A DNA stretch of 64,000 bases from Acrocarpospora pleiomorpha (lineage in GTDB: Bacteria; Actinomycetota; Actinomycetes; Streptosporangiales; Streptosporangiaceae), in assembly GCF_009687885.1 (NCBI RefSeq), contig NZ_BLAF01000004.1, positions 495,260 to 559,259 of the forward strand, read 5' to 3'. Numbering within the stretch: the stretch's first letter is position 1; each line of letters starts with the position of its first letter. The notes below the pieces were generated by a model. It did no database searches, was not told the DNA's origin, and saw only the letters and a list, made by a program, of their open reading frames with translations. A program made the translations under genes and the position numbers. Of the stretch, positions 49,346-57,762 are shown in pieces.

Positions 49346-49897
49346 GTGGACGAGCGTGAGGCGGGTGTCGGGAGCCGGCTGCGGCGGTTGCGGGAGGCGC
49401 GCGGGATCTCGCTGTCGGCGCTGGCCCGCAGTGCCGGGATCGGCAAGGCCACGCTGTCCGGCCTGGAGCTCGGCTCCCGCAATCCCACGTTGGAGACGCT
49501 CTACGCGGTGGCGGGGGCGCTGGGCGTACCGCTGACGGCGCTTGTCCTGGAGCCCGGCGCGCCGCCCGGGGACGCGGTCGATGTGCGCGGCGCCGCCGTG
49601 ACGGCCACCCTGCTGGAGGTCTTCGAGGAGCAGGGCGTGACGTTCGAGTTGCTGCGCGTGCGGGTACGGCCCGGCGTCGTCCAGCAGTCGCCGCCGCACG
49701 CTCCCGGCGTCACCGAGCATGTGACGGTCTATGAGGGCGTGCTGCGCGCCGGGCCGGCCGACGCGCCGCTGCTGGCCGCGCCGGGCGAGCACATCTCCTG
49801 GCGGGCGGATGTGCCGCACGTATACTGCACGGTCGGTCCCGACGAGGTGGTGGCAACCCTGCTGATCCGCTCGCCCAGGGGTACGCTCGAAGAATAG
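49346..49897 (+). CDS. XRE-HTH plus cupin regulator (YdcN-like)
   Basis: 183 aa. HTH_3 at aa 10-65: SRLRRLREARGISLSALARS, AGIGKATLSGLELGSRNPTL, ETLYAVAGALGVP. The cupin at about aa 100-175 has PPHAPGVTEHVTVYEGVLR and PGEHISWRADVPHVY, with His/Glu in metal-ligand positions. The start is GTG 49346. The pair with the BenE-type transporter matches the E. coli ydcN-ydcO arrangement, supporting ligand-dependent control of the transporter. Confidence 0.88.
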   Translation: MDEREAGVGSRLRRLREARGISLSALARSAGIGKATLSGLELGSRNPTLETLYAVAGALGVPLTALVLEPGAPPGDAVDVRGAAVTATLLEVFEEQGVTFELLRVRVRPGVVQQSPPHAPGVTEHVTVYEGVLRAGPADAPLLAAPGEHISWRADVPHVYCTVGPDEVVATLLIRSPRGTLEE

Positions 49898-49950
49898 CTT
49901 TCATTGTGAAAGCCAGATCCCCCGCCGTGCCAACCGAAGGGGGAGATCCG

Positions 49951-50523
49951 ATGGCAAGCCCCGTCGCCGACGTGGCATACGAGGCCCACCGGCTGATCGT
50001 CGACACCGGCGCGCCGTTCGAGGAGTTCCGGGAGCGATACGAGCGCGCGGTCCCCACCCTGGACACGCCGCTGTTCGAACAGTTCATGGAAGAAGACGCG
50101 GACTGGTCCACCGTGCAGCGCGCCACCGACCAGAACGCGCCGCACGGCTTCATCATCTACTGGAGTTTCGACAACACCGCGCTCCTGCGCCTGGCCGGTG
50201 ATCGGTGGCGCAGCGTGCAGTACCTCATGGGCAACCACACCATCGCCCAGCGGATGTTCCACCACGACCCCGCCGTCATGCTGTACGCCCCGCTACGGAC
50301 GGAGATCTACCAGGACGCGGAGGGCGTGACACGCTTCGCCATCGACCGGCCGAGCGCCCAGTTCGGCGGGTTCGGCGACCCCGCGATCACCGCCGTCGGG
50401 ATCGAACTGGACCACAAGGTCGCCGCCCTGCTGGAGTTCCTCGGCGCCCCGGTCCCCGAGCAGCTCACCGACGGTCACAGCGCTCCTGGCGCACCGGGCG
50501 GCGCCAGGCCGAACAGCTCCTGA
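49951..50523 (+). CDS. DUF302 domain protein
   Basis: 190 aa. ATG 49951 has GGGGGAG 6 nt upstream; the longer frame to 49906 is less likely. The DUF302-like segment is YLMGNHTIAQRMFHHDPAVM followed by LYAPLRTEIYQD, and a second part AIDRPSAQFGGFGDPAITAV. Such proteins are thought to bind small ligands and are sometimes linked to sulfur or haem metabolism; function is unknown here. It lies 53 nt after the XRE-cupin gene on the same strand and may share its transcript. Confidence 0.78.
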   Translation: MASPVADVAYEAHRLIVDTGAPFEEFRERYERAVPTLDTPLFEQFMEEDADWSTVQRATDQNAPHGFIIYWSFDNTALLRLAGDRWRSVQYLMGNHTIAQRMFHHDPAVMLYAPLRTEIYQDAEGVTRFAIDRPSAQFGGFGDPAITAVGIELDHKVAALLEFLGAPVPEQLTDGHSAPGAPGGARPNSS

Positions 50524-50607
50524 ACGCGGTAGGTGGCGGGGAGCTTGCGCGCCTGGCCGGTCTGGACGTTCAGCGCGTGGGACGTGACCGTCGCAAAAAT
50601 TGGCCGT

Positions 50608-50648
50608 TTGACACCTCTTATGGCTAACCGCTACCTATTGGCTAACCG
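50608..50648 (+). promoter_or_regulatory. Promoter with GGCTAACCG direct repeats
   Basis: TTGACA (50608-50613) and TACCTA (50632-50637) are 18 nt apart, a near-consensus housekeeping promoter. GGCTAACCG occurs at 50622-50630 and 50640-50648, exactly 18 bp apart and flanking the -10. The second copy extends into TAACCGTTA, a palindrome. It drives the ABC exporter; the repeats are a likely repressor site. Confidence 0.6.
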
Positions 50649-50659
50649 TTAGGGGATGC

Positions 50660-51391
50660 ATGAACGTGTTAAGTGCCGCGCGCGGCCTGGTGAAGGAGCA
50701 TGGTCAGGGGCATAGCCGGGTCCGCGCGGTGGACGCGGTCGACCTGGACGTGGCCGCAGGGCAGATGCTGGCGGTGATGGGGCCCAGCGGCTGCGGGAAG
50801 TCGACCCTGTTGCATCTGCTGGGTGGCCTGGAGCGGCCCACCGGTGGCGAGGTCTGGCTGGCCGGTCAACGCATCGACACCCTGAACGAGCGGGCGCTGG
50901 CGCGGCTGCGGCGCCGGTCGGTGGGATTCGTCTTCCAGGCATTCCATCTGATGGAGGAGCTGTCGGCGGCGGAGAACGTGGAGCTGCCCGCGCTGCTGGC
51001 CGGGCGCTCGCGGCGTGCTGCCAGGCGGCGCGCGTGCCTCCTGCTGGACCGGGTCGGGCTCGCCGGCCGTACCCGGCATCTGCCTTCGGAGCTGTCGGGC
51101 GGGCAACGCCAGCGGGTCGCCATCGCCCGCGCGCTGGCCAACGAGCCGCTGCTCGTCCTGGCCGACGAGCCGACCGGCAACCTCGACACCGCGGCGACAC
51201 TGGACGTGCTGAGGATCTTCGAGGACCTGCGTGCCGCGGGGCAGACCCTCGTCATCGTCACGCACGACGAGCGGGTTGCGGCCACCGCGGACCGGCTGGT
51301 CTCGATGCGCGACGGGATGTTCGTCGACGACATCCGGCTGGCCGGCAGCACCACCGGGTGGCTCGGCGGGCTGATCGGGCTGAAGGGCTGA
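50660..51391 (+). CDS. ABC exporter ATP-binding protein (MacB/LolD-like)
   Basis: 243 aa. Walker [16 protein letters not shown]-loop [20 protein letters not shown], signature [15 protein letters not shown], Walker [14 protein letters not shown], switch His in VIVTHD. This is the MacB/LolD class that works with FtsX-like permeases. ATG 50660 has AGGGG upstream. The permease gene follows after 5 nt. Confidence 0.93.
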   Translation: MNVLSAARGLVKEHGQGHSRVRAVDAVDLDVAAGQMLAVMGPSGCGKSTLLHLLGGLERPTGGEVWLAGQRIDTLNERALARLRRRSVGFVFQAFHLMEELSAAENVELPALLAGRSRRAARRRACLLLDRVGLAGRTRHLPSELSGGQRQRVAIARALANEPLLVLADEPTGNLDTAATLDVLRIFEDLRAAGQTLVIVTHDERVAATADRLVSMRDGMFVDDIRLAGSTTGWLGGLIGLKG

Positions 51392-51396
51392 CCGGC

Positions 51397-53070
51397 ATGG
51401 GCCGCACCATGCTCGTCTTCCGCCTCGCCATCGCCGACGTCCGACGGCACCGGGCCCAGGCCGTGATGCTCCTGCTCGCGGTGACCGTGGCCACCGCCAC
51501 CCTGTCCCTGGGCCTGTCCCTGGGCGGGGCGACCGAGGCGCTGTACCAGCAGACCCGGGCGGCCACCGCCGGACCGGACGTGGTAGTCCTCACCCCAAGC
51601 ACCGGCCCCGCGGTGACCTCGGCCCTGGCCTCGTTGGCGCAAGACCCCGAGGTCATCGCCCACAACGGTCCCTACCGCCTCGTCTACGCCACCCTCACCG
51701 CGCGCGGTTCCACCTCGCGCGTGGTGGTGCACGGCGCCGCCGAGACACCCGGCGCGGTCAACCGCCCGCTGGTGACCTCGGGCCACTGGGTACGCTCCGG
51801 AGGCGCGGTTCTCGAACGGGGCTTCGCCACCGCGCTGGGCGTCCGCGTCGGCGGCCACGTCACCATCTCCGGCCGGACCTTCCCCGTCGTCGGGATCGCC
51901 GTGACCGCGGCCACCTCCATCTACCCGTGGGCGCAGCAGATCGGCCCGGGCGGCGGCCCGAGTGACCCGAGCGGTCTGGCCTGGCTGACCCGATCAGATG
52001 CCCGGGCACTGGCATCCCAAGAGCTTCCGGTGACGCTGGCCCTGGACCTCAAGCTGCGCGACCCCGCCGCCACTCAGGCCTTCATCGACACGCACGACGT
52101 CTCCGTCATCAGGGTGAATTTCCACGCCTGGCAATTCATGGCCCAGCAGGACGCCGTCATGCTCAGGACCACCCAGCCGATCCTGGTCATCGGTGGCTGG
52201 CTGCTCAGCTTCCTGGCCATCACCGGAGTGGCCGCGCTGGCCGCGGGACGCGCCGCCGAGCAGACGCGCCGGGCGGGACTGCTCAAGGCCGTCGGCGCCA
52301 CCCCCGGCCTGATCGCCGCCGTCCTGCTCACCGAGTACCTGGTTCTGGCGCTGCTGGCCGACGCGCTGGGGCTGACGGTCGCCCGCCTGGCCGAGCCCGC
52401 CCTCGTCAGCCCCACCGCCAGCCGGATCGGCAGTGTCGTCGGACCGTCAGGCGCCACCATCGCCGCGACGACCGCGCTCGCCGTGGCGGTGGCGGTGCTG
52501 TCCGCGCTGCTGCCCACCCCGCTTCTGCTCGGGCTGCGGCTGACCGCCCGCCGGCCGGGCCGCGCCGTGCTGCAGGGCTGCTCCACCGCCGCCACACTGA
52601 TCGCGGTCACCGCCCTGCCGACCTACGACGCCCAGCCCCGCAAGGGCTACGGCCTCGGTTCCTCCACCCTGCCCAGCCTGCAGGTCGGTCAGGACCGCCG
52701 GTTGCTGCTGGTGGTCGCCATCCTGGTGATCGCGCTCGCCACCGTGAACACCATCACGCTCACCTGGACCACGGCGATGGAAGCCCGGGCGAGCATGGCC
52801 ATGGCGCGCACGCTCGGCGCCACCCCCGGACAGATCTCCGCAGGGCTGTCCACTGCCCAGCTCTTGCCCGCCCTGCCGGGCGCCATCGCCGGCATTCCCG
52901 TGGGCATCGTCTTGTACTCGTTGAACGGGAAGATAAATACGCTCCCCTTCTCCTGGGTACTCGCCGCCGTGCTCGCGACCCTCCTGGCGACAGTGGCACT
53001 CACCGCCCTGCCCGCACGCTTGGCGGCCCGCCGGCCCGTGGCACAAACCCTCAGCGCCGAAACGGCCTGA
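51397..53070 (+). CDS. FtsX-like ABC permease
   Basis: 557 aa from ATG 51397 (AAGGG upstream; the frame is open much further back through the ATPase gene). One N-terminal membrane segment ([20 protein letters not shown]), an extracellular domain of about 190 aa, three segments in the middle (about aa 260-390), then a second FtsX-type block at the C-terminus ([20 protein letters not shown] to [13 protein letters not shown]). Two FtsX blocks in one chain mean the protein may work as a single permease. Substrate unknown; antimicrobial peptide or lipoprotein export are typical for the family. Confidence 0.9.
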   Translation: MGRTMLVFRLAIADVRRHRAQAVMLLLAVTVATATLSLGLSLGGATEALYQQTRAATAGPDVVVLTPSTGPAVTSALASLAQDPEVIAHNGPYRLVYATLTARGSTSRVVVHGAAETPGAVNRPLVTSGHWVRSGGAVLERGFATALGVRVGGHVTISGRTFPVVGIAVTAATSIYPWAQQIGPGGGPSDPSGLAWLTRSDARALASQELPVTLALDLKLRDPAATQAFIDTHDVSVIRVNFHAWQFMAQQDAVMLRTTQPILVIGGWLLSFLAITGVAALAAGRAAEQTRRAGLLKAVGATPGLIAAVLLTEYLVLALLADALGLTVARLAEPALVSPTASRIGSVVGPSGATIAATTALAVAVAVLSALLPTPLLLGLRLTARRPGRAVLQGCSTAATLIAVTALPTYDAQPRKGYGLGSSTLPSLQVGQDRRLLLVVAILVIALATVNTITLTWTTAMEARASMAMARTLGATPGQISAGLSTAQLLPALPGAIAGIPVGIVLYSLNGKINTLPFSWVLAAVLATLLATVALTALPARLAARRPVAQTLSAETA

Positions 53071-53099
53071 TCCGGGGCCGATCCGCCCCGGATCAGGCC
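53064..53099. terminator. Strong bidirectional hairpin
   Basis: Perfect 15-bp arms GGCCTGATCCGGGGC (53064-53078) and complement (53085-53099) with a 6-nt loop. It lies between the convergent permease and amidase genes; the permease TGA is inside the stem. No T-run, as is common in actinobacterial terminators. Confidence 0.8.
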
Positions 53100-53104
53100 T
53101 CGGG

Positions 53105-54517
53105 CTACTGGTTCCCGACGAAGAAGCCGGGAACGCGATGGTCCCAGGGCATGGCGTGTTCCAGTTGGGTGGCGGCTTGGAAGAGGAGGTCCTCGCGGCC
53201 GTACGGGGCGATGAGCTGGACGCCGATCGGCAGGCCGGTGGCGCTGTGGCCCAGGGGCAGGCTGATCGCCGGGTGGCCGGAGGTGTTGAAGACCATCGTG
53301 AACGGGCTGTAGTCGAACATCGAGTCCAGCCATGTGGTGAAGGTGTGGCTGGGGTCGTTGTAGCGCAGGGTGCCGTGGGGGGCGGGGAGCCGTCCCAGGG
53401 TCGGGGTGATGAGCAGGTCGTATCGGGTGAAGAACGCGGCCACCGATCTGGTCACCCGGTTCTGGGCGTCGAAGGCGTTCATCATGTCCAGCGCCGTGTA
53501 CTCGCGCGCCAGGCTGAGCAGTTGCCGGGAGACCGCTTCGAGCTGGGCCGGGTCGGGTTGCCTGGGCGCCCGGAGCAGCGTCGAGGCGATCGCGACCCCT
53601 TCGGCCACGCAGCTCGCCAGGACGTCGTCCCAGCTGAGTTCCGGCCGGTCCGCCAGGACGGAATGGCCGAGCCGTTCCATCATGTGACCGGTCTGGATCG
53701 CCGCCTGGGCCACCTCGCCGTCGACGCTCGTGCCGGACCACGGTTCGGTGGTCACCGCGACCCGCAGCGGGCCGGGCTCGCGTTCGTCGGCGTACGGGCC
53801 GCGTGGGGGAGGAGCGGTGTACTTGTCTCCGATGCCGGGCCCTTGGACCGCGTCCAGCAGGTGGGCGGCATCCCGGACAGTGCGCGTCAGCGCGAATTCG
53901 TACGCCATGCCCAGCATCGGTTCGCCCAGGTCAGGCCCGCACGGCACGCGTCCGCGGCTGGGTTTCAGCCCGACCAGACCGCAGCAGGAGGCGGGCACCC
54001 GGATGGAGCCGGCACCGTCGCTGGCGTGGGCGAGCGGGACGGCCCCGGCGGCGATCATGGCGGCGGCGCCGCCGCTAGACCCACCCACCCCGCGGTCACG
54101 ATCCCACGGGTTGCGGCTCGGCCCGTACCGGAGCGACTCGGTGGCGAAGCTGAGCACCAGCTCAGGCACGGTGGTGAGGCCGAGCGTGACCAGGCCCGCG
54201 GCCCGGAAGCGGGCCATGAGATCCGTGTCGCGCTGGGCGAGGATGCCCGGCAGCGCCCGGCTGCCGAGGAAGAACGGCACACCTTCCGCGACCGGCCCGT
54301 GATCCTTGATCAGGAACGGCACCCCGGCCAGCGGGCCGTCGGCGGCGTGGTCGAGCGCAGGGTTGAACGGCGGCAACGCCAGCCCGTTCAGCTCGGCGTT
54401 CGCGATCGCGATGGCTTCCCGCGCGACGGCCTCGACCTCACCGGCGGTGACCTCACCCGCTCTGATCAGGTCGCGGAGGCCGACAGCGTCATAACGCGCA
54501 TATTCGTGAAGTTGCAT
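53105..54517 (-). CDS. Amidase-signature family hydrolase
   Basis: 470 aa. The Ser-cisSer-Lys triad is visible: Lys in VPFLIKDHG (about aa 72), cis-Ser in GVGGSSGGAAAMIAAGA, nucleophile Ser in SDGAGSIRVPAS (about aa 170-180). The C-terminal part (PAISLPLGHSATGLPIGVQL) is typical. ATG 54517 follows AAGGGAC; a GTG-like start at 54541 is less likely. It hydrolyses amide bonds of unknown substrates, for example drugs or aryl amides. No partner gene on the same strand. Confidence 0.9.
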   Translation of the reverse strand: MQLHEYARYDAVGLRDLIRAGEVTAGEVEAVAREAIAIANAELNGLALPPFNPALDHAADGPLAGVPFLIKDHGPVAEGVPFFLGSRALPGILAQRDTDLMARFRAAGLVTLGLTTVPELVLSFATESLRYGPSRNPWDRDRGVGGSSGGAAAMIAAGAVPLAHASDGAGSIRVPASCCGLVGLKPSRGRVPCGPDLGEPMLGMAYEFALTRTVRDAAHLLDAVQGPGIGDKYTAPPPRGPYADEREPGPLRVAVTTEPWSGTSVDGEVAQAAIQTGHMMERLGHSVLADRPELSWDDVLASCVAEGVAIASTLLRAPRQPDPAQLEAVSRQLLSLAREYTALDMMNAFDAQNRVTRSVAAFFTRYDLLITPTLGRLPAPHGTLRYNDPSHTFTTWLDSMFDYSPFTMVFNTSGHPAISLPLGHSATGLPIGVQLIAPYGREDLLFQAATQLEHAMPWDHRVPGFFVGNQ

Positions 54518-54748
54518 GAAATGAGTCCCTTGTAAACACATCGATTGGACACGCCTGAACAGGGGTGATGGTCGGTGGCCATCCCCTGGGGGGTCGATGT
54601 GTTACTACGCTCGGGACATCGGGCTCATCGTGCCAGCGGCGGCTCCCGGCTGTCGAACGAATATCCGTCGTCAGGAGCTCAGCAGGACCGCGATCGCCCT
54701 TGGTCGACGATCATGAAGATACTCGCCGATCAGTAGCGCGGATCAGGG

Positions 54749-55318
54749 TCATTCCCGTCCGGTACGGGCGGCGCGTTCGCTCAGCGTGCGCGCGGTGTGC
54801 AGGCACCAGTCGCGTATCTCCCGCTCCAGACGGCATCCGCCCAGGCAGGAAAGGTACGGCCCGATGCGGTCCCCTTCGCGCAGGAACGACTCCTCGTCCA
54901 GGTCGCCGCGCAACCGGATGAGCATCTTCTCGAACAGCGCGAGCTTGGCCGCGGCCTCCTCCGCCCGCTCGTGGAGCTGGGCGATCACGGGCCCGGGGTC
55001 GAGCAGGTCGACGGCGTGCACTCTGACGGCGAGGTCGTCGCGGATGAGCAGCGGTTTCGGCGGCGCCGCGGCGAAGGCGGCCAGCTCGCCGACGCCGGCC
55101 TCGGTGACCGTGAACACCCGCTTGTTGGGCCGGCCCTGCTGGGCCACCTCCCGGCCCGCGACCAGGCCGTCGGCTTCCAGCTTGGCCAGCTCGGCGTAGA
55201 GCTGCTGCGGAGCGGCATACCAGAAGTTGGAGACCCCCACATCGAAGATCTTGGTCAGCTGGTAGCCGCTGCACTCCCCGTCGAGCAGTGCCGCGAGCAC
55301 CGCGTGCCGCAAGGCCAT
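54749..55318 (-). CDS. PadR family regulator (Vir_act_alpha_C type)
   Basis: 189 aa. HTH: RHAVLAALLDGECSGYQLTK, YAAPQQLYAELAKLEADGLV, GRPNKRVFTVTEAG. The C-terminal half is helical with an unusual Cys pair (SCLGGCRLEREIRDWCLH). The start is ATG 55318. Two TCAT-N4-ATGA dyads sit directly upstream. It is divergent from the ArsR-SRPBCC/MFS operon, about 130 bp away. Confidence 0.88.
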   Translation of the reverse strand: MALRHAVLAALLDGECSGYQLTKIFDVGVSNFWYAAPQQLYAELAKLEADGLVAGREVAQQGRPNKRVFTVTEAGVGELAAFAAAPPKPLLIRDDLAVRVHAVDLLDPGPVIAQLHERAEEAAAKLALFEKMLIRLRGDLDEESFLREGDRIGPYLSCLGGCRLEREIRDWCLHTARTLSERAARTGRE

Positions 55319-55325
55319 GCGCTAG

Positions 55326-55354
55326 TCATGCCCATGAGTAGTCATAGACATGAC
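55326..55354. promoter_or_regulatory. Two TCAT-N4-ATGA dyads before padR
   Basis: TCAT-GCCC-ATGA (55326-55337) and GTCAT-AGAC-ATGAC (55341-55354), centres 16 bp apart, 8-36 nt upstream of the padR start. Probable autoregulatory PadR sites. Confidence 0.55.
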
Positions 55355-55414
55355 CGTAGTAGCGAGCACCGTCCGGCGCAAGCCAACCGTGGACCCGCCG
55401 ACGGGTCGATCCGG

Positions 55415-55444
55415 TTGACATGTGACCTTTTGGTCACCTATCTT
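55415..55444 (+). promoter_or_regulatory. Leaderless promoter with operator GTGACC-TTTT-GGTCAC
   Basis: TTGACA (55415-55420) and TATCTT (55439-55444) are 18 nt apart; the GTG start is 7 nt after the -10. The perfect dyad 55422-55437 fills the spacer exactly, so a bound repressor would block RNA polymerase. The ArsR-type head of the first gene is the obvious ligand. Confidence 0.7.
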
Positions 55445-55451
55445 CGTGGCC

Positions 55452-56240
55452 GTGACCGACGACGACCGCGTCTTCAAGGCGCTGGCCGACCCGACCCGCA
55501 GATGGCTGCTCGACCGGCTGTTCGCGCGGGACGGCCGCACGCTGTCCGACCTGGAGTCCGAGGTGGACATGACGCGGTTCGGCGTGATGAAACACCTCCG
55601 CCTGCTCGAGGAGGCCGGTCTCGTCACCACCCGCAAATCCGGCCGGGAGAAGCTGCACTTCCTGAACGTGGTGCCCATCCGGCTCATCCACGACCGCTGG
55701 ATCGACAAGTACACCGAACCTCAGGTGTCGGCGCTCGTCCACCTGAAGAACGAGCTGGAGCAGACCATGACCACCCCCGACACCGGCACGACCGTGCAGG
55801 TGCACCGCGTCTATATCAAAGCCACCCCGCGGGCGATCTGGACCGCGATCGTCGACCCCGAGTGGACCCGCCGGTACGGCTACCGCGCCGAAGCCGACTA
55901 CGACCTGCGCCCCGGCGGCGCCTTCCAGACCCACGCCGGAGCCGAGTGCCTGGTGGAGGGCGAGGTCATCGAGGTCGATCCGCCGTACCGGCTGGTGCAG
56001 ACCTGGCGGCCGACCTGGAACGACGAGGGTTTCACCCTGCTCACGTACGAGATCGAGGAAGGCGAGAACGGCGTGTGCTCGCTGACCGTCACCCACGACG
56101 TGCACGGCGCGCCGCGGACGGGGGCGCAGGTCGCCGGGCAGGTCGAGAACGCGGGCGGCGGCTGGGCCGAAGTGCTGAGCGACCTGAAATCCCTGCTGGA
56201 GACCGGGTCCAGCCTGTACGGCGACGGGGGACGAGCATGA
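55452..56240 (+). CDS. ArsR-HTH fused to SRPBCC (AHSA1) domain
   Basis: 262 aa. Residues 1-110 are an ArsR winged helix (FKALADPTRRWLLDRLFARD, MTRFGVMKHLRLLEEAGLVT, SGREKLHFLNVVPI), with no metal-binding Cys. Residues about 118-260 are an AHSA1/SRPBCC domain (VHRVYIKATPRAIWTAIVDP, PPYRLVQTWRPTWNDEG). The fusion joins in one chain the two proteins that are separate at 18721-20082. GTG 55452 is leaderless from the promoter above; a GTG further upstream lies in the operator. It overlaps the MFS gene by ATGA and should control that exporter. Confidence 0.85.
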   Translation: MTDDDRVFKALADPTRRWLLDRLFARDGRTLSDLESEVDMTRFGVMKHLRLLEEAGLVTTRKSGREKLHFLNVVPIRLIHDRWIDKYTEPQVSALVHLKNELEQTMTTPDTGTTVQVHRVYIKATPRAIWTAIVDPEWTRRYGYRAEADYDLRPGGAFQTHAGAECLVEGEVIEVDPPYRLVQTWRPTWNDEGFTLLTYEIEEGENGVCSLTVTHDVHGAPRTGAQVAGQVENAGGGWAEVLSDLKSLLETGSSLYGDGGRA

Positions 56241-57688
56241 CCACCGGCGCGGCCGATCCCCGGCGATGGTGGGTGCTCGCCCTGCTGTCCGGGCTGGCGT
56301 TCATGATCCTGCTGGACATGACCGTCGTGAACGTGGCGCTGCCGCTCATCCAGGACGGCCTCGGTTTCTCCGATTCCGGCCTGACCTGGGTGGTCAACGG
56401 CTACGTGCTGGCGGCGGGCGGGCTGCTGCTGCTCGGCGGGCGGCTGGCCGACGTCTTCGGGCGGCGGCGGCTCCTGCTGATCGGCGTGGTCATCTTCGCG
56501 GTGTCCTCGATCGTGTGCGGGGCCGCCGCCACCCAGGGCATGATGATCGTGGGCCGGTTCGCGCAGGGGACCGCCGAGGCGATCTCCGCCCCCGCGTCGC
56601 TCGGCCTGATCGCGTTGCTCTTCACCGACCCGAAGGAGCGCACGAAGGCGCTGGGCATCTGGGGCGGCCTGGTGGCGCTCGGCGGCACCTTGGGCTATGT
56701 CATCTCCGGCGTCCTGACCGATCTGACCACCTGGCGGTGGATCTTCTTCATCAACGTGCCGATCGCGGTGGCGGTCCTCCTGATCGTGCCCCGGCTGGTC
56801 ACCGAGAGCCGGATGGTACGGGAGAAGGGCGACCGGCTGGACGTCGCCGGCGCGGCCACCTCGACCGCCGGGCTCGTGGCCATCGTCTACGGCCTGCTGC
56901 AGGCGGCCGAGCACTCGTGGGGATCGGCGTCCGTGCTGGTCCCGCTCCTCGCCGGAGCCGGGCTGCTGGTCGCGATGATCGTCATCGAGCGCCGGGCGAA
57001 GAACCCGCTCATTCCCCTGTCGTTCTTCGCCAACCGCACCCGGTCGGTCATCAACGTCACCTCGCTGTTCTTCATGGCCGCGTTCATCTCCTACACCTTC
57101 CTGCTGACCTTGTTCGAGCAGCACATCCTGGGCTACTCCCCGCTGCAGACCGGCCTGGCGTACCTGCCGCTCGGCTTCGCCATCGGCGCGGGGATCGGCC
57201 TGGGTACGGCTCTCGCGCCGAGCCTCGGGGTGCGGACGGTGGCCGCGGCCGGATTCATCGGCGCCGGGGCGGGACTCCTGCTGACGAGCATGGTCGGTGT
57301 CGACTCCACCTACTTCGGCGGCATCCTGCCGGGAATGATCGTCTTCGGATTGTTCGCCGGGGCCACCATGCCAGCCGCGACCAACGCCGCGCTGCACGGC
57401 GTCACCACCCAGGACTCCAGCCTGGCCTCAGGCGTGCAGACCACCATGCAGCAGGTCGGCGGCGCGCTCGGCCTGGCCGTCCTGGTGCCGCTCACCATCC
57501 GGTACGCCATGGCGGAGATCTATAACGGTGTGTCCCCCGAGGCGGCGGTGACCTCGGGTTACGCCATGGCCTTCCGTGTCGGGGCCGCGCTGATGGTGCT
57601 CGGCGGCGTGCTCATCGCGGTGCTGTTCGAGCGGGTAGGCCCGGAACCGCGGGACCCGACGGCCGAGATCGTCGCGGCGGCCCGCTGA
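56237..57688 (+). CDS. MFS drug exporter, DHA2 (14-TM) type
   Basis: 483 aa with about fourteen membrane segments. Motifs: LLDMTVVNVALPLIQDGL (motif D1 region), GGRLADVFGRRRLLL (motif A), VGGALGLAVLVPL near the end. Family members export drugs or dyes by proton antiport. ATG 56237 overlaps the regulator stop (ATGA). The upstream frame is open a long way but is out of context. Regulation by the ArsR-SRPBCC protein is inferred from the shared transcript. Confidence 0.92.
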   Translation: MTTGAADPRRWWVLALLSGLAFMILLDMTVVNVALPLIQDGLGFSDSGLTWVVNGYVLAAGGLLLLGGRLADVFGRRRLLLIGVVIFAVSSIVCGAAATQGMMIVGRFAQGTAEAISAPASLGLIALLFTDPKERTKALGIWGGLVALGGTLGYVISGVLTDLTTWRWIFFINVPIAVAVLLIVPRLVTESRMVREKGDRLDVAGAATSTAGLVAIVYGLLQAAEHSWGSASVLVPLLAGAGLLVAMIVIERRAKNPLIPLSFFANRTRSVINVTSLFFMAAFISYTFLLTLFEQHILGYSPLQTGLAYLPLGFAIGAGIGLGTALAPSLGVRTVAAAGFIGAGAGLLLTSMVGVDSTYFGGILPGMIVFGLFAGATMPAATNAALHGVTTQDSSLASGVQTTMQQVGGALGLAVLVPLTIRYAMAEIYNGVSPEAAVTSGYAMAFRVGAALMVLGGVLIAVLFERVGPEPRDPTAEIVAAAR

Positions 57689-57762
57689 CCACCACCGCCG
57701 CGAGCAGCACCAGCCCGCCGAGTACGACCGCGACGGTATTGCCGTGTCCGCCTGCCGGGCGG

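Noticed and set aside
54797..57688. 963-aa frame extending the MFS gene upstream
   Set aside because: The extra N-terminus is shifted ArsR-SRPBCC and antisense padR sequence. ATG 56237 with the ATGA overlap is the natural start.
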